Assembly: GCA_037954665.1 (NCBI GenBank)
Contig: JBBMOL010000098.1
Coordinates: forward strand, 1,674,001-1,738,000
DNA: 64,000 bases
Direction: 5' to 3'
Source: Laguncularia racemosa
Taxonomy: Eukaryota; Streptophyta; Magnoliopsida; Myrtales; Combretaceae
The notes under the pieces: model-generated
Databases searched by the model: none
What the model was told of the DNA's origin: nothing
Seen by the model: the letters and a program-made list of their open reading frames with translations, nothing else
Shown here: positions 12,103-21,496 of the stretch, in pieces
Layout: the number at the start of each line of letters is the position of its first letter
Position numbering within the stretch: position 1 is the first letter of the stretch
Made by a program: the position numbers and the translations under genes

Positions 12103-13689
12103 TTGCCAGTTCGTGGAACATGGCCTCTCCATGATGTCTATCAAAGATGCAATGTAGACATTTGTGAACCTGCTGGTTATGAAGATGCCATTAAAAACCA
12201 AAAATGGCAGAAAGTAATGGAGGAAGAGTTCACAATGATAAAGAAAAACAAGACTTGGGAGCTAGTTAATAAACCAATTAATAGAAAAATCATTGGAGTA
12301 AAATGGGTGTTTAGAACTAAACTTAATGTGGATGGATCTATCAACAAGTATAAAGCGAGGCTTGTTATCAAAGGATATGCTCAAGTTTTTGGAGTTGATT
12401 ACTTTGATACGTTTGCTCCTGTTGCTAGATTAGATACTATCCGACTAGTTTTAGCAATGGCTGCACAAAATGGTTGGAAAGTGCTTTAACTAGATGTAAA
12501 ATCTGCATTTTTGAATGGTACTTTACAAGGGGAAATCTATGTTGAGCAACCTGAGGGATTTGTGGAAGAAGGCAAAGAAGAGAAGGTATACTTGATAAAA
12601 AAGGCTCTATACGGCTTGAAATAAACACTTAGAGCATGGGATAGCAAGATAGATAAGCACCTAACAAGCTTAGGATTTATAAAAAGCATGTCAGAAGCCA
12701 CTCTTTATGTAAAACATAAAGAAGATGATCTGATTATAGTCTCTTTTTATGTTGATGATCTCCTAATTACAGGTGGAAATTCCAAGCTTGAAGAATTTAA
12801 AATGGAAATGTTGTAGATTTTTGAAATGATAGACCTTGAATTAATGACATATTTTTTGGGAATGGAGATTAAGCAGCTAGAAGATGAAGTTTTCATATGT
12901 CAAAAGAAATATGCAAAGGAAATTCTTAAGAAGTTTCGTAAGGAAGACTACAAGGAAATGGCTACTCCTATGAATCAAAAGGAAAGCTTAAGCAAGGAGG
13001 ATGGCACAAACAAAGTTGAAGAAGATTATTTTAGAAGCATGGTTGGATGTCTAATGTATTTAACCACAACCAAGCCCGATATTCTCTTTGCTGTAAGCAT
13101 TCTCTCTTGTTTCATGCATTGCGCTAGTGAAATACATCTTAAAGCTACAAAAAGAGTTGTTAGATACATTAGAGGAACTATTAATCTTGGTGTAAATTTC
13201 AAAAAGTGCCAAGGCTTAAATCTATTGGGATTTTCGGATAGTGATTGGGGTGGATGTGTAGATGACATGAAGAGTACATAAGGGTATTGTTTTAGCTTAG
13301 GATCAGGAGTTTTTTCATGGATTTCCAAGAAGCAAGAGATTGTGGCACAATCTACCATAGAGGCAGAGTTTGTTGCTGCTATAGCAGCTGTGAACCAAGC
13401 ATTGTGGCTAAGGAAGCTATTGTGCGATCTACATTTGGAGCAACAAAATGATAGAAAGGTTTATGTGGACAATCAGGTAGTAATTGTAATCTCACACAAT
13501 CCGGTTTTTCATGTAAAAACTAAATACTTCAAGATCAAATTTTTCTTCTTAAGAGAAGTGGAAAAGGAAGGAGATGTAAGTCTCGTTTATTGCAAATCCG
13601 AAGAACAACTTGCAGACATCTTCACAAAGCCTTTGCCTGCAAACAAGTTCGAACTTCTGAGGCAAAGACTTAGAATTTGTAGCTCCTAA
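12103..13689 (+). pseudogene. Copia-2 reverse transcriptase and RNase H
   Basis: RT begins around WQKVMEEEFTMIKKNKTWEL and contains KARLVIKGYAQ, the LDVKSAFLNG region after an in-frame stop, and the catalytic YVDDLL at 12748-12765. RNase H includes GFSDSDWGGC, AQSTIEAEFVAA and VYVDNQ, ending RLRICSS at 13689, 12 bases before the LTR. In-frame stops lie near 12487, 12622, 12814 and 13279. Confidence 0.9.
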
Positions 13690-13701
13690 AGCATGGAGGA
13701 G

Positions 13702-13937
13702 TGTTAGTTTGCTGCTTGTTAGGACTACAATTATTTTGTTTTTTGGTTTGTTTCAATTTGTTCTAGTTTTCAGGAAGTGATTAAGTTTGTTTTGATTTTT
13801 TTTACTTAAATTTCGGATGTTAAGTTTATCAAATTGTTGCTTCTATATATTTTTAGAAGCTTGCTAAAATAGAATGAATAAGATCAGATTTGTTCTTCCT
13901 TATTTTTATTACTCTGTTCCTAGCCTCCAAAATAACA
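13702..13937 (+). repeat. Copia-2 3' LTR
   Basis: 236 bp, the partner of the LTR at 9461 with about a dozen substitutions and small indels. Preceded by a purine tract (GCATGGAGGAG) and followed by the GAGTT target duplication. Confidence 0.93.
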
Positions 13938-13942
13938 GAGTT

Positions 13943-14456
13943 GCTGTAAGAACAGATGTTTAAGGGAGGAGTTTGGTGCTGAGTGTAAGAGCCGCGATAG
14001 GAGGATGGAGTGCGCTGCTGGTGTCGAGAAGAGGAAGTCTGTACAGTTGATGAAGGGCGCCCACACCCCCTGGGTCTAGGGTTATCGCGACTACGGCCTT
14101 GACCCCTGTGGGCATAGGAGGAAGTCTGGGTGTTGAGAGTTGTAGGTGCAGGGATGGAAATGTCGTCATCAGTGTGGCGTTTGAGCCATTGTTCCTAATT
14201 TAGAAGTTTAGCTCGAACTTATTCAAACGTGAGTGGGACTGGGGAGTGAGTGAGAGTGGTAACTAAGGCATCATAGTCAAGCGGAAGTCTACAAAAGGCA
14301 TAAGTGATTAAGTCTGTTGTGCTAAGTGGTTTGTTGATGGAAGTAAGCTGATCCACGATGGATTTGAGTTCTCATAGGTATTCAGAGATGGAGGTATTGT
14401 GTAGGTGAAGAGTTAGAAGCCATTGTATCAATTCCATTTCCCGATCTATGGAATTT
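13943..14456 (-). pseudogene. Copia-1 gag, C-terminal piece
   Basis: Minus strand. Includes a gag segment comparable to STTDLITYAFCRLP and LVTTLTHSPVPLTFE (near 14220-14340), then an Arg/Gly- and Ser-rich stretch before the nucleocapsid. It is bounded left by Copia-2 and right by Gypsy-1 (AATTT target duplication at 14452-14456). It continues in frame sense with the gag piece at 20311. Confidence 0.7.
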
Positions 14457-14520
14457 TGATGGAGGGGATACAAGAAGGGATCATACGGTTGGGAGCACGG
14501 GTTCTGCGCATGGCCGGAAA

Positions 14521-14854
14521 CACGGCCGTGTCTCGAGTAAGGGTATAAAACCGCCAGATCTCACAGTGTCTAACACGGCTTGAAGCACGGCCGTGTCTCG
14601 AGCAAGGATATCAAACTACAAGATCTCACAATGTCTAACACGGCTTGAAGCACGGCCGTGTCTCGAGTAGGGGTATTGAACAGCTAATACCCACAGTGCC
14701 TAACACGGCCTGAAGCACGGCCGTGTCTCGAGTAGGGGTATTGAACAGCTAATACTCACAATGCCTCACACGGCCTGAAGCACGGCCGTGTCTCAACCAG
14801 GAGCATCGAATAACAAATGTCACAGAGTCCAACACGGGTAGAAGCACGGCCGTG
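14521..14854 (+). repeat. Six-copy 65-bp array of CACGGCCGTG palindromes in U3
   Basis: The perfect 10-bp palindrome CACGGCCGTG starts at 14521, 14586, 14651, 14716, 14781 and 14845: spacings 65, 65, 65, 65 and 64. In most units it is preceded by ACACGGCTTGAAG or ACACGGCCTGAAG and followed by TCTCGAG. The 3' LTR repeats it at 19752, 19817, 19882, 19947, 20012 and 20076 with the same spacings. Confidence 0.97.
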
Positions 14855-14908
14855 CCTTAAACCGTGTACGCGCAGATTCGTCTTTTCCTTTTTATAATTT
14901 TAGGAGAG

Positions 14909-14915
14909 TATATAA
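14909..14915 (+). promoter_or_regulatory. Gypsy-1 LTR TATA box
   Basis: TATATAA within GAGAGTATATAAACC, about 165 bases before the LTR end and just downstream of the palindrome array. This is a plausible start signal for the element transcript; the same sequence is in the 3' LTR. Confidence 0.7.
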
Positions 14916-15074
14916 ACCTTTTTGTAGTGTTGTTAGGGTTACGTCTTATTTTATTCTTGAAATACATTTCGTGAGAGACTTCTCGCCTTTAGTGGTTGTG
15001 CGCAACCATTGTTTGTTTGAGAGATTCATTCGTTGAGTGATTCTCTAAGCTTTCTACGCTAACTCGCTGCGTCA

Positions 15075-15092
15075 GTTGGTATCAGAGCAAGG
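15075..15092 (+). promoter_or_regulatory. Gypsy-1 primer-binding site
   Basis: GTTGGTATCAGAGCAAGG directly follows the LTR. TGGTATCAGAGC is the initiator-Met tRNA complement. Confidence 0.9.
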
Positions 15093-15108
15093 AAAATTTC
15101 CTGTGGAG

Positions 15109-16731
15109 ATGTCAGGTGACGGAAGTTTAAGAGGCGGTCACGTTCCGGACATTGCTCCGGGTGTGGAAACTCTGCAAACCGAAGTGCAGGCTCAAAGGGT
15201 AGTGTTGGATACCATGGATCAGAGACTCCGACGCTTCGAACAGCGTTTTGATGATCTGGTGGAGCGTTTTGACGCAATGGGAACCAATACAAACAGGGAT
15301 AGAGACGTTAGGGGAGTACGGCCCGGGGCAAACCTTGCTCTTGGCGTTCCGATCAACAGACCTATCGCTGCGAATCGAAGAGTCCAAGAGTATGATGTGG
15401 ATTCCGAGGAGGAAGATGATTGGCTGACCGGAAACCCGCAACCACAGTGGAGAGGATACGGTGGAGGTGGTTATGGCCGGAATCGCCAAGGCTACGATCA
15501 GGGAGACACCAGCGAATTCAAATTAAAGATAGATATACCTTCTTTTAACGGTAATTTGAACATCGAGGATTTAATAGATTGGCTGGCAGAAGTGGATCGT
15601 TTCTTTGATTATATGGAGGTGCCGGAGAATCATAGGGTGAGGTTAGTAGCTTGTAGATTGAAAGGAGGGGCTTCGGCCTGGTGGGAGAGATTGCAGAATA
15701 GGAGATATAGAGAAGGAAAGCAACCGGTGCAGACGTGGTATAGAATGAAGTAATTGATCCAAAGAGATTTCCTGCCTCCTGACTACGAACAAATATTGTT
15801 CCAACAATACCAGAAGTGTAGACAAGGCCCGAGAACAGTGTATGAATATACGGCGGAGTTCATGAGGTTGGCTGAGAGAAACGACCTTAGGGAAAGCGAA
15901 GGACAGCAGGTGGCTAGATACCTGGATGGACTGAGGCTGCAAATTAAGGAGAAGATAGGGGTTCACGTTTTGCGCAATGTCAATGAGGCGAAAAACATGG
16001 CCCTTCGAGCAGAGATGATGATACAAGAAAAGACCGGTAGGTTTGATGGAGGTAACCGAAGGTTTAAGAACGAAGGATTCAGTACCGTAGGTACGGATAG
16101 AGGGAAGGCTGTCCTGGAAGCTCCAGGCGGAAGCAATGAGAAGAGAGAAGAAAGGGGAACAAGTAGGAGACCAATGGAAAATAGAGAAGCACCTAAGCAA
16201 AACAATCCCTATGCTAAACCAGTTATGGGAAAGTGCTATAGGTGCAACCAACCGGGTCATCGTTCCAATGAGTGCCCCAGTAGGAGACCTATTAATGTTC
16301 TTAATAGAGAGGAGGATGAGGAGGTGTGTTGTGAACCGGATGGAGGGAATGAGCTTTATAGTGATGATGGTTACGGAGATGATGAGGAAACATATGTCAT
16401 TAGGAAGTTGATGTTGGCACCGAAGTGTGATGAGAAGTCCCAAAGACATCAGTTGTTCCGGACTAGATGTACTGTTGATGGTAGGGTATTTGACTTGATA
16501 GTGGATAGCGGGAGTTGCGAGAATATCATTGGTAGGGAAACGGTGAGAGTATTGAATTTGACAATTGAAAAACACCCGAATCCATATACCATTGGGTGGA
16601 TTAAAGCGGCTGAGAAAATAGAAGTCACCGAACGATGCAGAGTACCTTTCTCTATAGGAAAGTATAGAGATGAGGTCTATTGTGATGTCGTGGACATGGA
16701 CGCATGCCACCTTCTGTTGGGGAGACCTTGA
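15109..16731 (+). pseudogene. Gypsy-1 gag and protease
   Basis: ATG at 15109 (MSGDGSLRGGHV), 34 bases after the LTR. Residues 20-60 look coiled-coil. The gag capsid domain (IEDLIDWLAEVDRFFDYME, GASAWWERL) runs to a TAA at 15751-15753 after YRMK, and the same domain continues without frame change (LIQRDFLPPDYEQ). A CCHC knuckle, CYRCNQPGHRSNEC, lies at about 16230-16275. Retropepsin has VDSGSCENIIG at about 16500-16530. A TGA at 16729-16731 replaces the Trp codon found at this place in Gypsy-2. The mid-gag stop is shared with Gypsy-2 (see findings); the TGA is not. Confidence 0.92.
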
Positions 16732-16893
16732 CAATTTGATGTTGATGCCAAACATGAAGGAAGGGAGAATGTTTACCGGTTAGAGAAGGATGGGGTAAAG
16801 TTCACTCTCCTACCTCTCAAAACATCTCACCGCCTTAAAACTACTAAAACGGAGGGGCGTTCTTTCCTCACTATCACCCAATCTGAGAGGGAG

Positions 16894-18360
16894 ATGGGGG
16901 AAGCAATTAAGGAGACGCATACAATCCATGCATTAGTTGTCCGACAGGTGATGTTTGTGGAGGAAGATCAGAGTAGTGACCAGGAGTTGCCAGATAGTGT
17001 GAAGGCGCTACTGGAGGAGTTTAGGGAAATAACATCTGAGGAGCTACCTGATGGATTACCTCCCATGAGGGATATCCAACATCATATTGATTTGATTCCA
17101 GGAGCTAGCCTACCTAATCTTCCACATTATAGGATGAGCCCAAAGGAGACGGAAATATTGCAGGGAAAGGTGCAAGAACTACTCCAGAAGGGATTCATCA
17201 GGGAGAGCATGAGCCCTTGCGCAATGCCTGCTTTGCTGACTCCAAAGAAAGATGGTAGTTGGCGCATGTGTGTCGACAGCAGAGCAATCAACAAAATTAC
17301 CATCGGCTATAAATTCCCGATACCAAGGCTGGAAGACATGCTAGATTGCTTGAGTGGGGCCAAATTCTTTTCCAAGATCGATCTGAGAAGTGGTTACCAT
17401 CAGATTCGGATCCGACCAGGAGATGAGTGGAAGACGACCTTTAAAACTAAGGAAGGCCTATATGAATGGATGGTCATGCCTTTTGGCCTCAGTAATGCCC
17501 CAAGCACCTTCATGCGTATCATGAATCAGGTACTTAGACCCTTTTCTGCTCGGTTTGTTGTAGTTTACTTTGACGATATCCTGATCTATAGCAAAACTGA
17601 GGAGGAACACATCGATCATGTGAGGGAAGTGTTAAATGTTCTGAGGGAGAACAAGCTCTTTGTGAATATTAAGAAGTGTGTATTCCTCTCTAGGAGATTG
17701 TTGTTTTTGGGTTTTGTTGTTAGTGGTGATGGAATTACCGTGGATGATGAGAAAGTCAAAGCTATTAGGGAATGGCCCATTCCCAACACCGTAAGTGCTT
17801 TGAGGAGTTTTTTGGGACTAGCGAGCTTCTATAGAAGGTTTATTCGTCACTTCAGCACCCTTGCTGCACCTATGACCGAGTGCCTGAAGAAAGGGAAGTT
17901 CCAGTGGAGTGATGAAGCTGAAAGTAGTTTCGGGCTGTTAAAAGAAAAGTTGTGCAATGCTCTAGTCCTTGCATTACCTGACTTTGATAAATTGTTTGAA
18001 GTCGATTGTGATGCAAGTGGGGTGGGAATAGGAGCGGTGCTATCTCAGGAAAGGAAGCCTATTGCCTTTTTCAGCGAGAAGTTATGCGAGTCTAGGCGGA
18101 ATTGGTCCACTTATGACAAAGAATTTTATTCGGTGGTGTATGCTTTGAGGACCTAGGAACATTACCTAGTGGGCAAGGAATTCGTGCTATACTCCGACTG
18201 TGATGCTCTTAAGCACTTGAGTAATCAGACCAGGATTAGTAAGGACATGCATGCACGGTGGATTCAATTCTTACAGAAGTTCCCGTTTAAACTTAAACAT
18301 AAATCGGGAGTCTACAACAAAGTCGCAGATGCTTTGAGTGGGCGAGCCAGTTTGTTGGTG
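16894..18360 (+). pseudogene. Gypsy-1 reverse transcriptase and RNase H
   Basis: The open frame 16894-18156 holds the RT: HYRMSPKETEIL, SRAINKITIGYKFPIPR, KIDLRSGYHQIRI, VMPFGLSNAPSTFMR and the catalytic YFDDIL at 17566-17583. RNase H starts at FEVDCDASGVGIGAV (first Asp) with FYSVVYALRT. A TAG at 18154-18156, where the Gypsy-2 frame has Trp, ends the frame; the domain resumes with GKEFVLYSDCDALKHL and KVADALS. Confidence 0.93.
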
Positions 18361-19814
18361 ACACTTCACACTGAAGTGGTGGGATTTGAGCATCTGAAAG
18401 ATCTATATGTAAGTGATAACGATTTTAAGGATGCTTGGGCGTTATGTCGGGACAAACAACCTAGCAGTGATTTCCATATTTATGATGGGTTCCTCATGAA
18501 AGGAAATCAGCTTTGTATTCCAGAGTCTTCTCTGAGGGAGAAGCTGATCCGTGATTTGCATGGTGGTGGATTGGCAGGTCATCTGGGCAAAGACAAGATT
18601 ATTGCAGCAGTCAGCACTCGATACTATTGGCCACACTTAAGGCGTGACGTTGGGAGGATTGTGCAACGGTGTTATATATGCCAGACCTCTAAGGGTCAGG
18701 CCCAAAACACGGGCCTCTACACCCCACTCCCCGTTCCTGAGAACATATGGGAGGATTTGTCCATGGACTTTGTCCTAGGATTGCCCCGTACCCAACGGGG
18801 TGTTGATTCCGTTTTTGTTGTGGTTGACAGGTTCTCTAAGATGGCACATTTTATCCCATGTCGGAAGGTTGCTGATGCTCAAGTCATTGCCAAGTTGTTC
18901 TTCAAAGAAGTAGTACGCCTCCATGGGGTGCCTAAGTCTGAAAAGAAGTGGTACGCCTCCATGGGGTGCCTAAGTCTATTACTTCAGATCGGGATAGCAA
19001 ATTCCTGAGTCATTTCTGGCGAACCTTGTAGATGCTGTTTGACTCCTCACTGAACTATAGCAGCACGACTCATCCACAGACGGATGGCCAGACAGAAGCT
19101 ACAAATCGCACCTTGGGAAATCTAATTAGGAGTATTTGCGGTGAGAAGCCCAAGCAATGGGATGTGGCATTAGCTCAGGCAGAGTTTGCTTATAACAGTG
19201 TCGTTCATAGGACAACAGGCAAGTCTCCATTCTCTATTGTCTATACCAATACTCCTAACCATGCTGTGGATTTGATCAAACTTCCAAGGGATACGACGTC
19301 TCACACAGCAGCTAAGAACCTAGCGGATAGTTGGCAGCAGGTTACATTTGAGGTGCGGGCGAAAATTGAACAATCTAATGCTAAGTACAAAACTGCAGCT
19401 GACAAGCATCGCCGGCGACAAGTGTTTTCAGTGGGTGATCAGGTTATGGTATTCTTACGCAAGGAGCGGTTTCCTGTTGGAAAATACAGCAAGCTTCAAC
19501 CTAAAAAGTATGGTCCGTATAAGATCGTGCAGGCAATCAATGATAATCCTTATGTGGTCGGTTTACCAAACACCATGGGCATTTCCAAGACATTCAATGT
19601 CGCTGATATCTTTCCCTTTTTCCCTGACGATGTGGCATTATATCCTACAGAGAACTCGAGGTCGAGTTCTTCTCTGGTGGGAGAGAATGATGGAGGGGAT
19701 ACAAGAAGGGATCATACGGTTGGGAGCACGGGTTCTGTGCACGGCCGGAAACACGGCCGTGTCTCGAGTAAGGGTATAAAACCGCCAGATCTCACGGTGT
19801 CTAACACGGCTTGA
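18361..19814 (+). pseudogene. Gypsy-1 integrase, reading into the 3' LTR
   Basis: The zinc-binding part ends in RCYICQTSKGQ near 18670. The catalytic core carries SMDFVLGLPRTQRG (first Asp) and VVVDRFSKMAHFIPC. A 38-bp tandem duplication at about 18906-18981 then shifts the frame, and TAG at 19029 stops it. The core continues from 19032 with HPQTDGQTEATNRTLG (catalytic Glu). The C-terminal part (KYGPYKIVQAINDNPYVV) resembles the GPY/F module, and the frame runs past the LTR start (19688) to TGA at 19812-19814. Without the duplication and stop it would continue the RT frame. Confidence 0.92.
18906..18981 (+). repeat. 38-bp tandem duplication inside Gypsy-1 integrase
   Basis: TACGCCTCCATGGGGTGCC recurs 38 bases apart (18914 and 18952), as do the flanking AAGAAGT and TAAGTCT. 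Since 38 is not a multiple of three, it shifts the integrase frame. Gypsy-2 has one copy. Confidence 0.92.
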
Positions 19815-20305
19815 AGCACGGCCGTGTCTCGAGCAAGGATATCAAACTACACGATCTCACAGTGTCTAACACGGCCTGAAGCACGGCCGTGTCTCGAGTA
19901 GGGGTATGGAACAGCTAATACCCACAGTGCCTAACACGGCCTGAAGCACGGCCGTGTCTCGAGTAGGGGTATTGAACAGTTAATACTCACAATGCCTCAC
20001 ACGGCCTGAAGCACGGCCGTGTCTCAACCAGGAGCATCGAATAACAAATGTCACAGAGTCCAACACGGGTAGAAGCACGGCCGTGCCTTAAACCGTGTAC
20101 GCGTAGATTCGTCTTTTCCTTTTTATAATTTTAGGAGAGTATATAAACCTTTTTGTAGTGTTGTTAGGGTTACGTCTTATTTTATTCTTGAAATACATTT
20201 CGTGAGAGACTTCTCGCCTTTAGTGGTTGTGCGCAACCATTGTTTGTTTGAGAGATTCATTCGTTGAGTGATTCTCTAAGCTTTCTGCGCTAACTCGCTG
20301 CGTCA
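19688..20305 (+). repeat. Gypsy-1 3' LTR
   Basis: 618 bp, near-identical to the 5' LTR. Preceded by a purine tract (GGTGGGAGAGAA) that is itself inside the open reading frame, and followed by AATTT. Confidence 0.95.
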
Positions 20306-20310
20306 AATTT

Positions 20311-21110
20311 TCAAGGAATTGTTGTTTGAGGGCATTCCAAATGCCATATGTAGGGAGAATGTCATGAATCTCCATGATGGTATCAGTGGAGATTGTAGCT
20401 AAGAGTGAGGCACGCACCAGGTGAATTATGCAAAGACAATGACTTTATAATGGATTGGGAGTGGTGAAGGCACGGTTATTAGCAGAGAGGCAAATATCTG
20501 GAGGTGGAGCAACGACTATACCATCGACGTATTTGTACAGATCTATTGAAATGAGGAAGGAGGTCATTAAAGAAGACCATAATTGATAATTATCAGAAGA
20601 AAGTTTGACGGTAACCATGTTTGAGATGTTGTTTGGCATGGGGTTAGGGGATTGGGAATTAAAAATGTCAGTAGAGGTAGAGGAACTGCCGGCTTGGGTG
20701 TGCTTGATGGGTTGTGTTGTTGACCCAAGGAAGTGAGACGGCTGTTGTGCATTGGACAGAGATAATGATGTCGGTGGTAAGTTTGAGTGAGAGATGTGAG
20801 GAGGTAAGAAGTTCCAGGCATGGTGTGTGGAGTTTGTCGCAAGGGAGGCGAGATGGAGGGATGTGTTGATGGAATTGATGGCGGAGGAAAGAGGGTGAAG
20901 GATCGGTGGTGGCTAGATGATTGGGTTCGGTGTGATGTTGTCATGAGTGGTGCCGTTAGAGGTAGAGGAGAGCGTGGGAAGATTTGTCAGCATCTGGGTG
21001 ATTGGGTTCGGTGTGGTGGTGATGGGATTGACAACAATTGGATCAATGGAGGATGGGTTGCTTGCCATGGCCAGAAAAAGGAGGATGATGAGCACTAAGG
21101 AGAAGTTGAT
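20311..21110 (-). pseudogene. Copia-1 gag, N-terminal part
   Basis: Minus strand. The likely start is MASNPSSIDPIVVNP near 21068. A Ser/Thr/Pro-rich leader of about 140 residues (stops and one shift) leads to the UBN2 gag domain: VKLSSDNYQLWSSLMTSFL (frame 20445-20639) and IHDILPTYGIWNALKQQF (frame 20220-20417, running to the Gypsy-1 edge). It is cut by Gypsy-1 and continues at 14456. No LTR or primer site follows to the right, so the 5' end of Copia-1 is lost. Confidence 0.75.
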
Positions 21111-21233
21111 GTAGACAGCCAATGCTGGAAAGATGAAGAAGATAGCCGGCGATGAAGAACGATGAAGAATCCAGGAGAAGCTAATGTAGATGGCCAGCGC
21201 TGGGAAGAAGAGGACAGCTGGCGATGAGAATGT
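21099..21233. repeat. Imperfect tandem duplication (about 75-bp step)
   Basis: GGAGAAGTTGATGTAGACAG (21099) and GGAGAAGCTAATGTAGATGG (21174) open two similar segments of about 55 bases rich in GAAGA. They lie upstream of the Copia-1 gag start, where the missing 5' LTR would be expected. Confidence 0.65.
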
Positions 21234-21496
21234 TTTGCGTTTTTGCATTTTAAAGCAACATATGTGAAAGTGAAGCAAAAAACTTCAGTTTCCTATTAAT
21301 TATTCACATTTCTTGCTTAAAGGATATAAATCATAGCATATATGATTAAAAAAATTAGCCTGGTATTCTATGTATTGACATCACAACTTGGATAGAATAG
21401 TGAACCCGAACGTGAGCTTCGGAAGAAAAATTTCTCGAAATTTTCAGGGACGTCTCTCTTGAAAACTCATGGTTCCAAAGAGAGGATCAATGACTA

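Larger units (their letters stand above)
9461..13937 (+). mobile_element. Copia-2: Ty1/copia retrotransposon with both LTRs
   Basis: Complete 4.48-kb element: LTRs 9461-9695 and 13702-13937, target-site duplication GAGTT (9456-9460 and 13938-13942), primer site directly after the left LTR, and a purine tract GCATGGAGGAG before the right LTR. The plus strand encodes gag, protease, integrase, RT and RNase H in copia order, but more than eight in-frame stops make it inactive. By eye the LTRs differ at about 5% of positions, so it is clearly younger than its Copia-1 host. Confidence 0.95.
14457..15074 (+). repeat. Gypsy-1 5' LTR
   Basis: Starts TGATGGAGG and ends CTGCGTCA. Contains a six-unit palindrome array (14521-14854) upstream of a TATA box at 14909-14915, so the array lies in U3. 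Confidence 0.95.
14457..20305 (+). mobile_element. Gypsy-1: Ty3/gypsy chromovirus-like element, CRM-like
   Basis: Complete 5849-bp element: 618-bp LTRs (14457-15074 and 19688-20305), target duplication AATTT (14452-14456 and 20306-20310), primer site after the left LTR, and order gag-PR-RT-RNase H-INT. By eye the LTRs differ at about ten positions, so it is the youngest element here. The RT sequence (LPNLPHYRMSPKE, YFDDIL) and a polyprotein frame that runs 127 bases into the 3' LTR suggest the CRM group of chromoviruses; that assignment is inference. Stops at 15751, 16729, 18154 and 19029 and a 38-bp frameshifting duplication prevent a single polyprotein. Confidence 0.95.
1940..21110 (-). mobile_element. 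Copia-1: old Ty1/copia retrotransposon, split by three insertions
   Basis: Minus-strand element recovered in four pieces: 1940-2530, 6504-9460, 13943-14456 and 20311 to about 21110. Read right to left the order is gag, protease, integrase, reverse transcriptase, RNase H, 3' LTR, which is the copia order. The interruptions are hAT-1, Copia-2 and Gypsy-1, each bounded by a target-site duplication. All domains are frameshifted or stopped. Only one LTR (left, 3') is seen; no copy of it is found right of gag, so the 5' end is truncated or replaced. This is the oldest layer of the nest. Confidence 0.85.

Noticed and set aside
14521..14854. CRISPR-like array
   Set aside because: Regular repeats of 65 bp but in a plant LTR, palindromic core only, linkers are themselves similar, and no cas genes.
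15643..16755. 370-codon minus-strand frame
   Set aside because: Antisense shadow of Gypsy-1 gag, which has clear capsid, zinc-knuckle and protease motifs on the plus strand.
14457..20305. Possible endogenous pararetrovirus (caulimovirus)
   Set aside because: LTRs, target duplication and an integrase with zinc and D,D,E motifs identify an LTR retrotransposon; no movement or coat protein of caulimovirus type was seen.
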